Source of the DNA: Fermentimonas sp.
GTDB taxonomy: Bacteria > Bacteroidota > Bacteroidia > Bacteroidales > Dysgonomonadaceae
Direction of reading: 5' to 3'
DNA length: 64,000 nt
Assembly (NCBI GenBank): GCA_015478775.1
Contig: JADMKP010000009.1
Location: 1 to 64,000, forward strand
The notes under the pieces were generated by a model. The model worked only from the letters and a program-made list of their open reading frames with translations, searched no databases and was not told the DNA's origin. Both the position numbers and the translations under genes were made by a program. Positions 8,133-17,284 of the stretch are shown in pieces; positions within the stretch are counted from its first letter, which is position 1; each line of letters starts with the position of its first letter.

Positions 8133-9245
8133 TTACCGTTGAGGTTTGGGTATGAATTTTGATTTAGATATTTGATTCGACTCAACTGAAAAGGCTGGCT
8201 TTGGAAACCAATGACTTGTTTTATTTGCTATATATACTAAAAACAGCATTAACGGCACCTCTGTTAGTACACCTACAGTTGTGGCTAATGCAGCGGGGGA
8301 GTTCATCCCAAACAGAGCAATTGCTACTGCTACAGCCAGTTCAAAGAAATTTGATGCTCCAATCATACCTGCTGGTGCTGCAATATTGAAGGGTAATTTC
8401 ATTAATCTTGCTGCCCCATATGCAATAAAGAAAATAAAGAATGTCTGAATAGTAAGTGGTATCGCAATAAGCAAAATATGTAATGGATTATTCAAAATTG
8501 TTTCTCCCTGGAAAGAGAAAAGAAGCACCAGCATCAATAATAACCCTGCAGTTGTTGCACCATCAAACTTAGGTAAAAAATTGTTTTCAAAATACTCTAA
8601 TCCTTTTCTCTTAATAACTCTTATTCTGGTTAAAATACCTCCTGCTAGTGGAATTACAACAAAAAGAACGACTGACATTATCAGCGTATCCCATGGAACA
8701 GTTACATTGCTCACACCCAGCAATAACTTAACAATTGGTATAAATGCTACTAAGATGATTAAATTATTGGTTGCCACCTGAACAACTGTATAAGCCGGAT
8801 TACCTTTTGTTAAAGTACTCCACACAAATACCATTGCCGTACAAGGTGCCGCTCCCAATAAAACTGCCCCTGCCAGATATTCAGTTGCAAGTTCAGGAGT
8901 TATAAAGTTTTTGAAAACTATAAACAGAAAAAATGAGGCTATTGCATACATCGTAAAAGGCTTAATCAACCAATTTACAACCCATGTTAAGTATAACCCT
9001 TTAGGATTTTTACCTACATATTTAATGCTCTGAAAATCTACTTTCATCATCATGGGATAAATCATAACCCAGATAAGTATTGCAGTAGGAATAGAAATAT
9101 TCGCATACTCAAACCTGCTTAAAAACTCCGGTATTACAGCAAAATACCTTCCTATCAAAATACCTGCAGCCATACACAATATCACCCAAACTGATAAATA
9201 TTTATTGAAAAAGCTGATACCGGATGTACTTTTATTATTTTCCAT
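8133..9245 (-). CDS. acr3: ACR3-family arsenite efflux transporter
   Basis: 370 aa with about ten membrane segments of the BASS-fold ACR3 family, which exports As(III) across the inner membrane. The conserved Cys is in GAAPCTAMVFVWSTLTKG (~residue 135), and the family hallmarks MIYPMMMKVDF and GASNFFELAVAVAIALFG are both present. It lies between arsA and arsC. Together with the ArsA ATPase gene upstream it suggests ATP-assisted export, a pairing known for Acr3 systems with ArsDA. Confidence 0.95.
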   Translation of the reverse strand: MENNKSTSGISFFNKYLSVWVILCMAAGILIGRYFAVIPEFLSRFEYANISIPTAILIWVMIYPMMMKVDFQSIKYVGKNPKGLYLTWVVNWLIKPFTMYAIASFFLFIVFKNFITPELATEYLAGAVLLGAAPCTAMVFVWSTLTKGNPAYTVVQVATNNLIILVAFIPIVKLLLGVSNVTVPWDTLIMSVVLFVVIPLAGGILTRIRVIKRKGLEYFENNFLPKFDGATTAGLLLMLVLLFSFQGETILNNPLHILLIAIPLTIQTFFIFFIAYGAARLMKLPFNIAAPAGMIGASNFFELAVAVAIALFGMNSPAALATTVGVLTEVPLMLFLVYIANKTSHWFPKPAFSVESNQISKSKFIPKPQR

Positions 9246-9313
9246 ATTTTTATTTCAATTAATTTAAATCAATCTTACCTCCAAATAAATTACGGATGTC
9301 AGAATTTATTATT

Positions 9314-11089
9314 TTACTTTAAAAGATTTTTTAGACCTTGTCCTTTCAATTCTTCCGGAACCCATTTTATTAATGCTATATTCCCCCCGGATGTCTCACT
9401 TATCTCTTTAATCCATTGAGTTTCATTTTCTGCTTTAGCTTTTAAAATGTTGTTGGTAGAATCTGTAGCATAAAAACTTGAATTGATGATCCACCATTTA
9501 CTGAATATACCGGCTCTGTTTAAATCTTCCTGGAGTCTCATAGCCTCATAAAATGGAGTTGCTTCTGCCAATGATATAATCAGTACTTCAGTGAATTTAT
9601 TATCTTTAAGTTTCGGGAGTAATTTCTTAACAGAATCTGGTGTTTCACCTTTTGTACGCATAATTTCCTTGTTATAGCTTTCTGTAGATTCCAGTAATAG
9701 AACTGTATGTCCTGTTGGTGCAGTATCTATCACAACTATTTCATCTTCAGATCTGTCAACTATTTCTGCAAATGCTCTGAATACAGCGATTTCCTGTGTA
9801 CACGGACTTCTTAAATCTTCTTCTATATAGTCGATATCGTCTTGAGATGCATTTGATTCTTTTGCTTTTGCTATTACTTCTTTCTTATACTTTTCTAACT
9901 CTTTTTCTTCATCAATAAAGCTCATTGTTATTCCCTGACTTTCATCAATTACATATTTCAAATGTGCTGCGGGGTCGGTTGTTGTCAGATGAACTTTCTT
10001 TCCTTTTTCTGCCAATGCAAGTGCAATGGTTGCAGCAATAGTTGTCTTTCCAACGCCACCCTTTCCCATGGTGAATATCACTTTTTTATCTGAGTTATAC
10101 AGATCATCTACAACTTTCTCCAAAGTTGCAGTATTTTTAATATCTAAGCCGGTTGTGTTTTGAGTCTCCTTGTTTAACGAAGCACCAATTTTTTCTTCTG
10201 CCCCATTTAAGAATGCTCTTAGTTTATTTATTCCAGTAACGTTGAATGGTTTTAAAGCCAATATATAGGTTTCAAGACTTTTAAGCCCTTCCGGCATATT
10301 TCTCATCACCTCGTCCTGTTTATTGAATATTAGTGTTGATAATTCATCATCATGCTCCTTTAATACACCATTTATTATCTGTATTTGATTATTAATACCC
10401 AATTCCTGTAGCTCAGAAGATGTTCTATCGGCTTCCGCTAAGGCAGAAGTCTGAGGTCTGGACACTAAAATCAATCTAGTTTGTTTACCGTCAGCCAGAT
10501 TGTCCACAGCTTTTTTATATATTTCTTTCTTATCATCTAAGCCTGATAACTGACCTAAGCAAGATGCACCATGAGTACTCTTGCTTATGAAATCTGTCCA
10601 TGCTGATGGAAGTTGAAGCATTCTCAAGGTATGTCCTGTAGGTGCTGTGTCAAAAATAATATGATCATATTTTTCTGCAATCTCATCATCCGCAATAAAA
10701 TTTGTAAACTCATTAAAAGATGCAATTTCAACTGTACAAGAACCTGACAATTGCTCTTCCATGTTTTCAATAACAACATCTGGCAATTTACCTCTGAAAG
10801 GCGCAACAACACTTTCTTTATATTCAGCTGCTGAAGCCTCCGGTTCAAAGTTTGCAACTGTAAGATTTGGAATCTCTTTTATTTTTACTCCCTTATTATT
10901 CAATTCAGTTTCAAATACATCTTGAAGATTAGAGGCCGGGTCGGTGCTCACAAGCATTATATTCTTACCACTGTCAGCCAGATTAACTGCAATACTGCTG
11001 GCTAATGATGTTTTACCTACACCACCTTTTCCTGTGAAAAAAAGGTATTTTGTTAGTTCAATATCTTTTATATTAAAATCTTTATACAT
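9314..11089 (-). CDS. arsA: ArsA arsenical pump-driving ATPase
   Basis: 591 aa, two tandem halves. Walker A motifs GKGGVGKT lie at residues 20-27 and 342-349. DTAPTGHT signatures follow at about 148 and 450. Cys118 (SGSCTVE), Cys177 (GASCLGQ) and Cys430 (RSPCTQE) align in context with the three As(III)-binding thiols of the E. coli protein (113, 172, 422). The protein is cytosolic, docks to the exporter and hydrolyses ATP. It sits between arsD, its metallochaperone, and acr3. Confidence 0.96.
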   Translation of the reverse strand: MYKDFNIKDIELTKYLFFTGKGGVGKTSLASSIAVNLADSGKNIMLVSTDPASNLQDVFETELNNKGVKIKEIPNLTVANFEPEASAAEYKESVVAPFRGKLPDVVIENMEEQLSGSCTVEIASFNEFTNFIADDEIAEKYDHIIFDTAPTGHTLRMLQLPSAWTDFISKSTHGASCLGQLSGLDDKKEIYKKAVDNLADGKQTRLILVSRPQTSALAEADRTSSELQELGINNQIQIINGVLKEHDDELSTLIFNKQDEVMRNMPEGLKSLETYILALKPFNVTGINKLRAFLNGAEEKIGASLNKETQNTTGLDIKNTATLEKVVDDLYNSDKKVIFTMGKGGVGKTTIAATIALALAEKGKKVHLTTTDPAAHLKYVIDESQGITMSFIDEEKELEKYKKEVIAKAKESNASQDDIDYIEEDLRSPCTQEIAVFRAFAEIVDRSEDEIVVIDTAPTGHTVLLLESTESYNKEIMRTKGETPDSVKKLLPKLKDNKFTEVLIISLAEATPFYEAMRLQEDLNRAGIFSKWWIINSSFYATDSTNNILKAKAENETQWIKEISETSGGNIALIKWVPEELKGQGLKNLLK

Positions 11090-11146
11090 GATTTTTTTCC
11101 CTTTAACTATTTACTTTTTTTAAAATCATTTTGTACACTATTACTC

Positions 11147-11521
11147 TTAACAGCAACTTGAATTATCATTATTAACTACTTCAATTTTTTCTGTCTTATT
11201 CGAAATGATATATTCTTGTGGAATCTCAAGAAAACTCACAAATTCTTCGTCAGTAGGGTATTCACCTGTTTTTTTAACATATCCATCCACAATTGTAATT
11301 GGTAAAACTTCAACACCTTTGTCATTTAGCAATTTATTCACCTCTACGTTGTCAATGTATGCCTGGGGATTATCAGACAGATTATGCCTTTCAATCTTCA
11401 CTCCTTTTTTAATTAAATTGTTTACTGTAGTTGCCACTCTAAGTAAATTTTTATCAACAGACGGACCACATACACCAGTTGAACAACACATTGCCGGGTC
11501 ATAAATCATCATTTTTTTCAT
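11147..11521 (-). CDS. arsD: ArsD arsenic metallochaperone
   Basis: 124 aa thioredoxin-like fold. Cys12-Cys13-Cys18 in YDPAMCCSTGVCGPSVDKN match the As(III)-binding triad of characterised ArsD, and a further Cys pair ends the protein (SSCC). ArsD passes As(III) to ArsA, the next gene downstream. An operator-like GTTCG-N8-CGAAC lies 42 bases upstream, so transcription of arsD and the genes after it may restart under ArsR control. Confidence 0.94.
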   Translation of the reverse strand: MKKMMIYDPAMCCSTGVCGPSVDKNLLRVATTVNNLIKKGVKIERHNLSDNPQAYIDNVEVNKLLNDKGVEVLPITIVDGYVKKTGEYPTDEEFVSFLEIPQEYIISNKTEKIEVVNNDNSSCC

Positions 11522-11562
11522 AATAATTCTCTTTTCTTTAATTAATTTATATTCTGTTTATT

Positions 11563-11580
11563 GTTCGCCGAATAACGAAC
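11563..11580. promoter_or_regulatory. ArsR operator, copy 2 (before arsD)
   Basis: GTTCGCCGAATAACGAAC has the same core (GTTCG-N8-CGAAC) as the two arsR-proximal operators. It lies in the 85-base gap between arsR and arsD. A second overlapping palindrome, AATAACG-AA-CGTTATT (11571..11586), shares its right half. Confidence 0.68.
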
Positions 11581-11606
11581 GTTATTGGCAAAAAAATATA
11601 TTTTAT

Positions 11607-11936
11607 TCAGCACACCAAACCATCTCCATCAAAAACATCAAATAGATTATAGAATAATTTTCGGGCAATTTCCCAGTTCTGCTTGTGAATACAATACCTT
11701 ACTTTGGGTGTTTCAATTTCTCCTTTTATAAGACCTGCATCTTTCAACTCTTTAAGATGCTGCGATACGGTGGACTTCGCTATAGGGAGTACGTCATGAA
11801 TATCACCAAAGAAGCAGCTATCCTGAGATGAAAGAAATACAAGAATCTCAATGCGGGTAGGGTGACTCAAAGCTTTTGCAAACCTTGCCACCGTCTCCTG
11901 ATCAGCTAGACTTATACTATCATTTACTTTTTCCAT
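11607..11936 (-). CDS. arsR: ArsR/SmtB-family repressor (module 1)
   Basis: 109 aa winged-helix protein; the HTH is around residues 45-70 (VLPIAKSTVSQHLKELKDAGLI). Thiols are Cys41 (QDSCFFGD), Cys82 (VRYCIHK) and the C-terminal Cys109. The paired Cys of the other ArsR (Cys37-Cys38) is reduced here to one, so inducer geometry may differ. It leads arsR-arsD-arsA-acr3-arsC. Its own upstream operator is at 11945..11968. Confidence 0.93.
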   Translation of the reverse strand: MEKVNDSISLADQETVARFAKALSHPTRIEILVFLSSQDSCFFGDIHDVLPIAKSTVSQHLKELKDAGLIKGEIETPKVRYCIHKQNWEIARKLFYNLFDVFDGDGLVC

Positions 11937-11944
11937 AATTTCTT

Positions 11945-11968
11945 AATGTTCGCAAATGTACGAACATT
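11945..11968. promoter_or_regulatory. ArsR operator, copy 3
   Basis: AATGTTCG and CGAACATT are perfect 8-bp arms separated by 8 bases, 8 bases upstream of the arsR start. The core GTTCG-N8-CGAAC matches the other two sites. Confidence 0.8.
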
Positions 11969-12245
11969 ATTTTTATTTGCAAATTATACAACATTATTTT
12001 TTACTTATAATTGTAAATGTTAGAATAGTCTATTTAAGTGGTTTTTATAAGATATCTCATGGCGGTGTGTTATAAAACAGGTACAAGCAAAACATTATTA
12101 AACTTTAATCTGTTTTCATTTCATATAAATATAAGATTAAAAATCCCTTTTTGGAATTTTTGAAAGATTAATAAAACTAACAAAGAAAGCAAGTGTATCT
12201 CACTAATCTCATAAAAGATAAAATGTAAAACATAAAATAAGTACT
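11969..12245. other. Divergent intergenic region
   Basis: AT-rich region between the arsR operator and the YihY-like gene, which must hold divergent promoters. Apart from the operator at its left edge, no ORF, strong hairpin or clear TAnnTTTG element was seen. Confidence 0.4.
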
Positions 12246-13184
12246 ATGGAGCAAAAAGAAAAAAAGAAATTATCGTTTCCTGTCCTTATAAAAATCATAA
12301 AAAAAACAATTCAGGGAATTGGTGAAGACAGAGTTGTAAGAGTAAGCGGATCATTGGCCTTTGCCACCTTATTTTCTATCATACCACTATTCTCAATTAT
12401 AGCAATTATTGGATCTATTTTTCAATTTGAACTTGATGTTCGTCTTTTCAACGAGTTACAAGCAGTTCTTGGTCCTGAGGCAGTTGAGCAGCTTCAACCA
12501 ATATTGCAAGAATCAGTCTCTACTGAGTTTACCAACCTTACAGCAATAATAAGTCTTGGTGTTACCTTGTTTGGAGCAACCACAATATTTGCAGTTTTGC
12601 AAAGCTCGCTCAATGTCATTTGGCATATCAAGCCAGTTCCCAAAAAAGGGTGGCTCAAATTTCTTAAAAATAGGTTGCTGTCTTTTTCTATAATATTGGT
12701 ATTAGCATTCCTGTTATTGGTAACATTTACTATCACAAACTTCATAACCAACTTCACCGACAGGATAATGGCAGATTTCCAAGATGTTGCTCTTGTGTTT
12801 GTTAAGATAATTGGAACGATATTCAATATCGGAGTTACCACTTTCATATTTGTTCTAATTTTCAAGGTACTACCCGATGCTAAAATTAAGACTAAAGACG
12901 TATTAGTTGGTGCAATTGTAACCACTGTTCTCTTTCTCGTTGGTCAGTGGGGAATATCAGTCTATTTTGGTTTATCAAACGTAGGCAGTGTATACGGAGT
13001 TGCTGCATTCCTGGCAATTTTCCTAACCTGGATATATTATTCAGCAATAATAGTTTTTGTAGGTGCCGAGTTTACACAAGCATGGGCAAACGAAATGGGC
13101 AGCAAAATATATCCCGATGAATATGCAGTTGCAACCAAAGTTGTTGAAATAAAAAAAGAAGGCAAACCGATTACAAATAATTAA
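12246..13184 (+). CDS. YihY/BrkB-family inner membrane protein
   Basis: 312 aa with about six membrane helices. Family signatures include ALAFATLFSIIPLFSIIAIIGSIF near residues 35-60, FGATTIFAVLQSSLNVIWHIKP, and GVAAFLAIFLTWIYYSAIIVFVGAEFTQAWA near the C-terminus. The family was once called ribonuclease BN but is now regarded as a membrane protein of uncertain function. It is monocistronic by spacing, oriented toward the catalase gene. Confidence 0.9.
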   Translation: MEQKEKKKLSFPVLIKIIKKTIQGIGEDRVVRVSGSLAFATLFSIIPLFSIIAIIGSIFQFELDVRLFNELQAVLGPEAVEQLQPILQESVSTEFTNLTAIISLGVTLFGATTIFAVLQSSLNVIWHIKPVPKKGWLKFLKNRLLSFSIILVLAFLLLVTFTITNFITNFTDRIMADFQDVALVFVKIIGTIFNIGVTTFIFVLIFKVLPDAKIKTKDVLVGAIVTTVLFLVGQWGISVYFGLSNVGSVYGVAAFLAIFLTWIYYSAIIVFVGAEFTQAWANEMGSKIYPDEYAVATKVVEIKKEGKPITNN

Positions 13185-13337
13185 TTATGTTACCACTTGA
13201 GTTTTTTAGGGCTACAACTAATATCATATTTAAGATTTATAAATGTAAAGATTCAGAACGATCTATTTGGTTAAATAATTATAACTCAGTTCTTAATACT
13301 TGAACAATAGAAATATAACCATAGTTATAAGGATAGT

Positions 13338-13354
13338 ATCTGAACGTTTCAGAT
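13338..13354. promoter_or_regulatory. Perfect 17-bp palindrome before the small hydrophilic protein
   Basis: ATCTGAA-CGT-TTCAGAT is a perfect 7-bp inverted repeat, 18 bases before the ATG of the 48-aa ORF. It could be an operator for the small gene and the catalase. The cognate regulator is unknown. Confidence 0.4.
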
Positions 13355-13372
13355 CACTTAAAGAAATAAATT

Positions 13373-13519
13373 ATGGACTCAAAGAAAAGCGCAGGCAAGG
13401 ACTCGAAATCGGGCTCTTCTACAAAAAAAGCCGATGATAATAAGAAGTCCGGATCCGACAATAAGTCGGGTAACAAAGGTGGAGCTACAAATAAATCTGA
13501 TTCTGACAAGAAAAAGTAA
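13373..13519 (+). CDS. Small Lys/Ser/Gly/Asp-rich hydrophilic protein (48 aa)
   Basis: ATG at 13373 to TAA at 13519. The protein is made almost entirely of K, S, D, G and N with repeated K-S-G and D-K-K units and no hydrophobic residues to build a core, so it is probably disordered. It is followed at once by a hairpin terminator (13530..13554) and then the catalase gene. The composition resembles hydrophilin-like stress peptides. No known family is claimed. Confidence 0.6.
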   Translation: MDSKKSAGKDSKSGSSTKKADDNKKSGSDNKSGNKGGATNKSDSDKKK

Positions 13520-13529
13520 ACATTTTTTA

Positions 13530-13560
13530 TGGGAGTAGAGTAATTCTGCTCCCATTTATT
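13530..13560 (+). terminator. Intrinsic terminator
   Basis: TGGGAGTAGA pairs with TCTGCTCCCA (one G-T pair, 5-base loop GTAAT), followed by a T-rich run. It closes the small hydrophilic gene before katE. Confidence 0.72.
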
Positions 13561-13585
13561 TATTTACATTAAACAAGAACTTTCT

Positions 13586-15844
13586 ATGAAAAATGATGAA
13601 TTAAACTATAATGATGACGTTGAACCACGTCGTCCAACAATACCCGGAAAGGGAAAAGAGCCGGCAAAAGTATCAAAGCTTGATTTAAAGGATCCCGATC
13701 CTGTAGAGATGAGCGAAGCAGATAAAAAGGTTTCTCGTGAAACACGCCCCTCTACTCCCGATAGTGATAAACAAAAAGACCTGGCTGTAAATAAAGGTGG
13801 TGGTTACAATAGACGATTAACAACCAACCAAGGGCTAAAAATTAATGATGATAGCAATACTCTAAAAGCAGGAGAGAGAGGCCCATCACTGCTTGAAGAT
13901 TTTATCATGCGTGAGAAGATTACTCACTTCGATCATGAGCGTATCCCAGAGCGAATAGTGCATGCAAGGGGATCAGGTGCACATGGTGTGTTTAAGGTAA
14001 CCAATCCCATACCTCAATTTACAAAAGCCGGGTTTCTATCAGAAAAAGGTAAAGAAACACCTGTATTTGCAAGGTTCTCAACAGTGCAGGGTAGTCGCGG
14101 CTCCACCGATTTACCTCGCGATGTAAGAGGTTTTGCCGTTAAGTTTTATACCGAAGAAGGAATCTATGATTTGGTAGGTAATAATATGGCTCCTTTTTTT
14201 ATACATGATGCTATAAAATTTCCCGACTTTGTTCATGCAGTTAAACCTGAACCCCGTAACGAAATACCCCAAGCCGCATCTGCACACGATACTTTTTGGG
14301 ACTTTGTTTCTACCTCTCCAGAAACATTTCATATGGTAACGTGGCTGATGAGCGATAGGGCTATACCTCGCAGTTTACGCATGATAGAGGGTTTTGGAAC
14401 ACATACTTTTAGGTTTATCAACGACAAAGATGAATCCACATTTGTTAAATTTCATTGGAAGCCCGTTTTAGGAATGAGTTCTGTAGTTTGGGACGAGGCA
14501 CAAAAGATTTCAGGGATGGATAGTGATTTTCATAGAAGAGAGCTATGGGATTCTATTCAAGCAGGTGAATTTCCGGAGTGGGACCTTGGTGTTCAGCTTA
14601 TACCCGAAGAGGATGAGTTTAAGTTCGATTTCGATCTTCTCGATCCCACAAAGATTGTTCCAGAGGAGTTAGTGCCGGTTACTATCGTGGGTCGCATGAC
14701 TCTAAACCGCAACCCAGATAACTTCTTTGCAGAGACTGAGCAAGTAGCTTTTCATCCAGGTCACATAGTTCCTGGTATTGATTTCACTAATGATCCACTA
14801 CTACAAGGTCGCCTGTTTTCTTACACCGATACACAATTATTACGATTAGGAGGGCCAAACTTTCACGAAATTCCAATTAACCGCCCAATTGTTCCGGTCG
14901 TAAATAATCAACGTGATGGCTTTCATAGAATGACAATTGATGTTGATGAAACAAATTATCATCCCAATACAATTAGCGATAATTACCCACTACAATCGTC
15001 AAAAAAGGAGGGTGGGTTTGTTAGTCACCACGAACGAATTGATGCACATAAAGTAAGAGCCAGGAGTAAAAGTTTTCTAGATCACTACTCTCAGGCAATA
15101 TTATTTTATAATAGCCAAACCGAAGTAGAAAAACGTCATATTGGCGATGCATTTAGTTTTGAGCTAGGCAAAGTAAAAAGGATAGAGATAAGACGCAATA
15201 TCTTAAAGATGATTCGCATCGTTAATAAAGACCTTGCAAGATATGTAGCAGATATTTTGGGACTACAAATTCCTGAGGGGATCCCTGAAAATATGCAACA
15301 TAGTCCAGATGCCTCTCCCGAAGAGTACGAAACAATATTCGTTAAGCCAACTCTTCAAGAATCACCAGCATTAAGTATTCTGAAGAATCAAAGGAAAGAC
15401 AATATCAGAACCCGAAGAATTGCAATTTTGTGCAACGATGGTGTTGATGGTAAAGAGGTTGAAGTACTCAAAAAAACTCTGCTTGGTGAAGGAGCATTTG
15501 TTAGAGTGGTTGCCCAGCACTTTGGTACGGTAACCGATATGAATGGTGATGAAGTAAATGTAGATGACACTGTTCTCACCACCTCTTGTGTTTTGTTTGA
15601 TGCTACAATAGTTGCTAACGGAACACAAGAAATGATTGATACAATGACTTCCGATGTTCGGTTTAAAGAATTTGTCAGAGATACATACCGTCATTACAAA
15701 CCACTAGCCGGTAACGAACTTGCTGCTAAATATATCAAAGGAGTTGTTGGTGATGATTTTACCTCCGATAATGGAGTTGTATACAACGGCACTCCCGAAG
15801 ATATTGTTGAAGCAATTAAACAAATCAGATTCTGGAATAGGTAA
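13586..15844 (+). CDS. katE: Large-subunit (HPII-type) monofunctional catalase
   Basis: 752 aa, clade 2 catalase that dismutates H2O2 with heme. An extended charged N-terminal arm covers residues 1-95. Catalytic His126 lies in [13 protein letters not shown] and Asn199 in [11 protein letters not shown]; the proximal heme Tyr is in [15 protein letters not shown] (~413). These match HPII His128/Asn201/Tyr415 with a two-residue shift. The C-terminal ~150 residues ([21 protein letters not shown]) form the flavodoxin/DJ-1-like domain unique to large catalases. The 3' end overlaps the opposite-strand DUF6266 gene by 20 bases. Confidence 0.97.
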   Translation: MKNDELNYNDDVEPRRPTIPGKGKEPAKVSKLDLKDPDPVEMSEADKKVSRETRPSTPDSDKQKDLAVNKGGGYNRRLTTNQGLKINDDSNTLKAGERGPSLLEDFIMREKITHFDHERIPERIVHARGSGAHGVFKVTNPIPQFTKAGFLSEKGKETPVFARFSTVQGSRGSTDLPRDVRGFAVKFYTEEGIYDLVGNNMAPFFIHDAIKFPDFVHAVKPEPRNEIPQAASAHDTFWDFVSTSPETFHMVTWLMSDRAIPRSLRMIEGFGTHTFRFINDKDESTFVKFHWKPVLGMSSVVWDEAQKISGMDSDFHRRELWDSIQAGEFPEWDLGVQLIPEEDEFKFDFDLLDPTKIVPEELVPVTIVGRMTLNRNPDNFFAETEQVAFHPGHIVPGIDFTNDPLLQGRLFSYTDTQLLRLGGPNFHEIPINRPIVPVVNNQRDGFHRMTIDVDETNYHPNTISDNYPLQSSKKEGGFVSHHERIDAHKVRARSKSFLDHYSQAILFYNSQTEVEKRHIGDAFSFELGKVKRIEIRRNILKMIRIVNKDLARYVADILGLQIPEGIPENMQHSPDASPEEYETIFVKPTLQESPALSILKNQRKDNIRTRRIAILCNDGVDGKEVEVLKKTLLGEGAFVRVVAQHFGTVTDMNGDEVNVDDTVLTTSCVLFDATIVANGTQEMIDTMTSDVRFKEFVRDTYRHYKPLAGNELAAKYIKGVVGDDFTSDNGVVYNGTPEDIVEAIKQIRFWNR

Positions 15845-16457
15845 GATAAACACTATCTGAGTTAAGCATCGTATCCCAAGAGGATACATATAACCAAAAA
15901 TGAGCTTCCGAAGCATTCCAATGTTTTGGAAGCTCAACTATTGCTTTACCATCAACTCTGTTATTGGGAGACTTTCTAAATATTTCTTTCGGCAGAGCTT
16001 CATTAAAGCATACAATATTTACTCTATCATTTGCTTTGGCAAATTTAACCTTAGAGTCAGTTTCATAATCCCAATTAAAAGTTACAGTATTGGTTATTTC
16101 GTCAATCTGTAGCGTCATCGTAGATAATGGTTGAAGTTTACCCTCAGCAATTTGTATCTTGCTGTAATCAATCTTTAAGTCAGAGTATTTACTTATAACA
16201 GCCTCTCTATTCACTTTCCCGCATACAGTACCATAAACAAGATTATCATTTTTATACCCTAATTTAATTTGTGCATACAGAGGAGAAACCATTTTACTAA
16301 CAAACCCAAATCTGGAACGATGTGCGGTTTGTTTAGGTGTTTTAGGATTTCGAGGTTCTGTGAAAGTCCTGAATCTTTGCTTTCCATTTACTACATATGC
16401 CACAATGGGACCCATCTTACCTGATAATCCCATTTTAGATAAATCTATATTTCCCAT
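15825..16457 (-). CDS. DUF6266 family protein
   Basis: 210 aa from the ATG at 16457, chosen because family members start with a short M-G-x leader and a 'GxSGKxG' stretch (here MGLSGKMGPIVAYVVNG); an upstream in-frame ATG at 16511 only adds a hydrophobic tail. The motif PKTPKQTAHRSRFGFVSKMVSPL is typical of DUF6266, a Bacteroidota family of unknown function. The C-terminal half is beta-rich with a FWLYVSSWD segment. It is convergent with katE and overlaps its 3' end. Confidence 0.82.
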   Translation of the reverse strand: MGNIDLSKMGLSGKMGPIVAYVVNGKQRFRTFTEPRNPKTPKQTAHRSRFGFVSKMVSPLYAQIKLGYKNDNLVYGTVCGKVNREAVISKYSDLKIDYSKIQIAEGKLQPLSTMTLQIDEITNTVTFNWDYETDSKVKFAKANDRVNIVCFNEALPKEIFRKSPNNRVDGKAIVELPKHWNASEAHFWLYVSSWDTMLNSDSVYLTYSRI

Positions 16458-16539
16458 GCTATCATTATTTATAATAATCGTAAACTTAACAATTATTGTT
16501 GATAAAAGCAAAAGTCAAAAGACCAATATGCACCTAACT

Positions 16540-16616
16540 AAGTCTTGATTAACTATGTAATTTATCAGTGTTGATACAGAGATAATACAGAGATGGTACA
16601 GTGTTAATCAGGACTT
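16540..16616. repeat. Inverted repeat enclosing period-11 tandem repeats
   Basis: AAGTCTTGATTAAC (16540..16553) and GTTAATCAGGACTT (16603..16616) are inverted copies with one mismatch. Between them lies an 11-bp phased repeat: GATACAGAGAT, AATACAGAGAT and a weaker GGTACAGTGTT. It lies between DUF6266 and the NTPase gene. No known element is recognised. Confidence 0.6.
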
Positions 16617-16750
16617 GGTCCAGCCTATATATTAGTTATCTAAGTGGTCTAAAATGAATTGTCTATAGTTTGGTGTGTTTTATTATTTACTATATTATTC
16701 CTTTGTCATACAAAATATTTACTCTATTTTTGAATCATATATTTTTACTG

Positions 16751-17284
16751 TTGAAAACAATAATTATAATATCGGGTGATAAAGGAAGTGGGAAATCTAC
16801 CTTTCTATTAGAGGTCTTATCGCTTTTAAGGAATGATGGGGTAGTAGTGAAAGGTTTTGTAGCTATTCATGAATTTGAGACCGACTCATATTTGATAAAA
16901 AATGAAGCTACCAACGAAGAGGCTTTAATTTTACAAAGGGTGGGGGGTTATGAAAAACGACCTTACCATTTTTATATTTTTGAAGAGGGAGTAGAAAAAG
17001 GACTTAGTTGGATAGAAGAAATATTGGAGCAACCTCCAAATATTGCTGTTATAGACGAAATTGGTGGTTATGAATTGCAGGGTAATATTTGGTGTAATTG
17101 TTTTACTAGATTGGTGGAGTCTGATATTCCTCTAATTTTTACAGTTAACACAAAGCATCTCGAGCAAGTCATTAAAAAGTGGAATATTGAGGCTTCTATC
17201 ATTTTAGATTCTGATGATTTTGATGATCCTAACAAAGCATTTGAAAAAATAAAGGAATGGATACTACCAACACTGCAACAATAA
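16751..17284 (+). CDS. P-loop NTPase of the THEP1/NTPase_1 type, linked to MobA
   Basis: About 177 aa from a TTG start at 16751 (LKTIIIISGDKGSGKST). An ATG at 16670 would prepend 27 mostly hydrophobic residues unlike the family, so I prefer the later start. Walker A is GDKGSGKST; Walker B with acidic pair is IAVIDEIGGYEL, the NTPase_1/THEP1 pattern; no ABC signature is present. NTPase_1 proteins hydrolyse nucleoside triphosphates, with unclear roles. The end overlaps mobA by 28 bases, so the genes are probably coupled and the role probably lies in molybdenum-cofactor supply. Confidence 0.75.
   Translation: MKTIIIISGDKGSGKSTFLLEVLSLLRNDGVVVKGFVAIHEFETDSYLIKNEATNEEALILQRVGGYEKRPYHFYIFEEGVEKGLSWIEEILEQPPNIAVIDEIGGYELQGNIWCNCFTRLVESDIPLIFTVNTKHLEQVIKKWNIEASIILDSDDFDDPNKAFEKIKEWILPTLQQ

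Noticed and set aside
16670..16750. N-terminal hydrophobic extension of the NTPase from ATG 16670
   Set aside because: It adds a hydrophobic stretch not seen in NTPase_1 proteins, which begin directly with the strand before the P-loop. A membrane anchor cannot be fully excluded.
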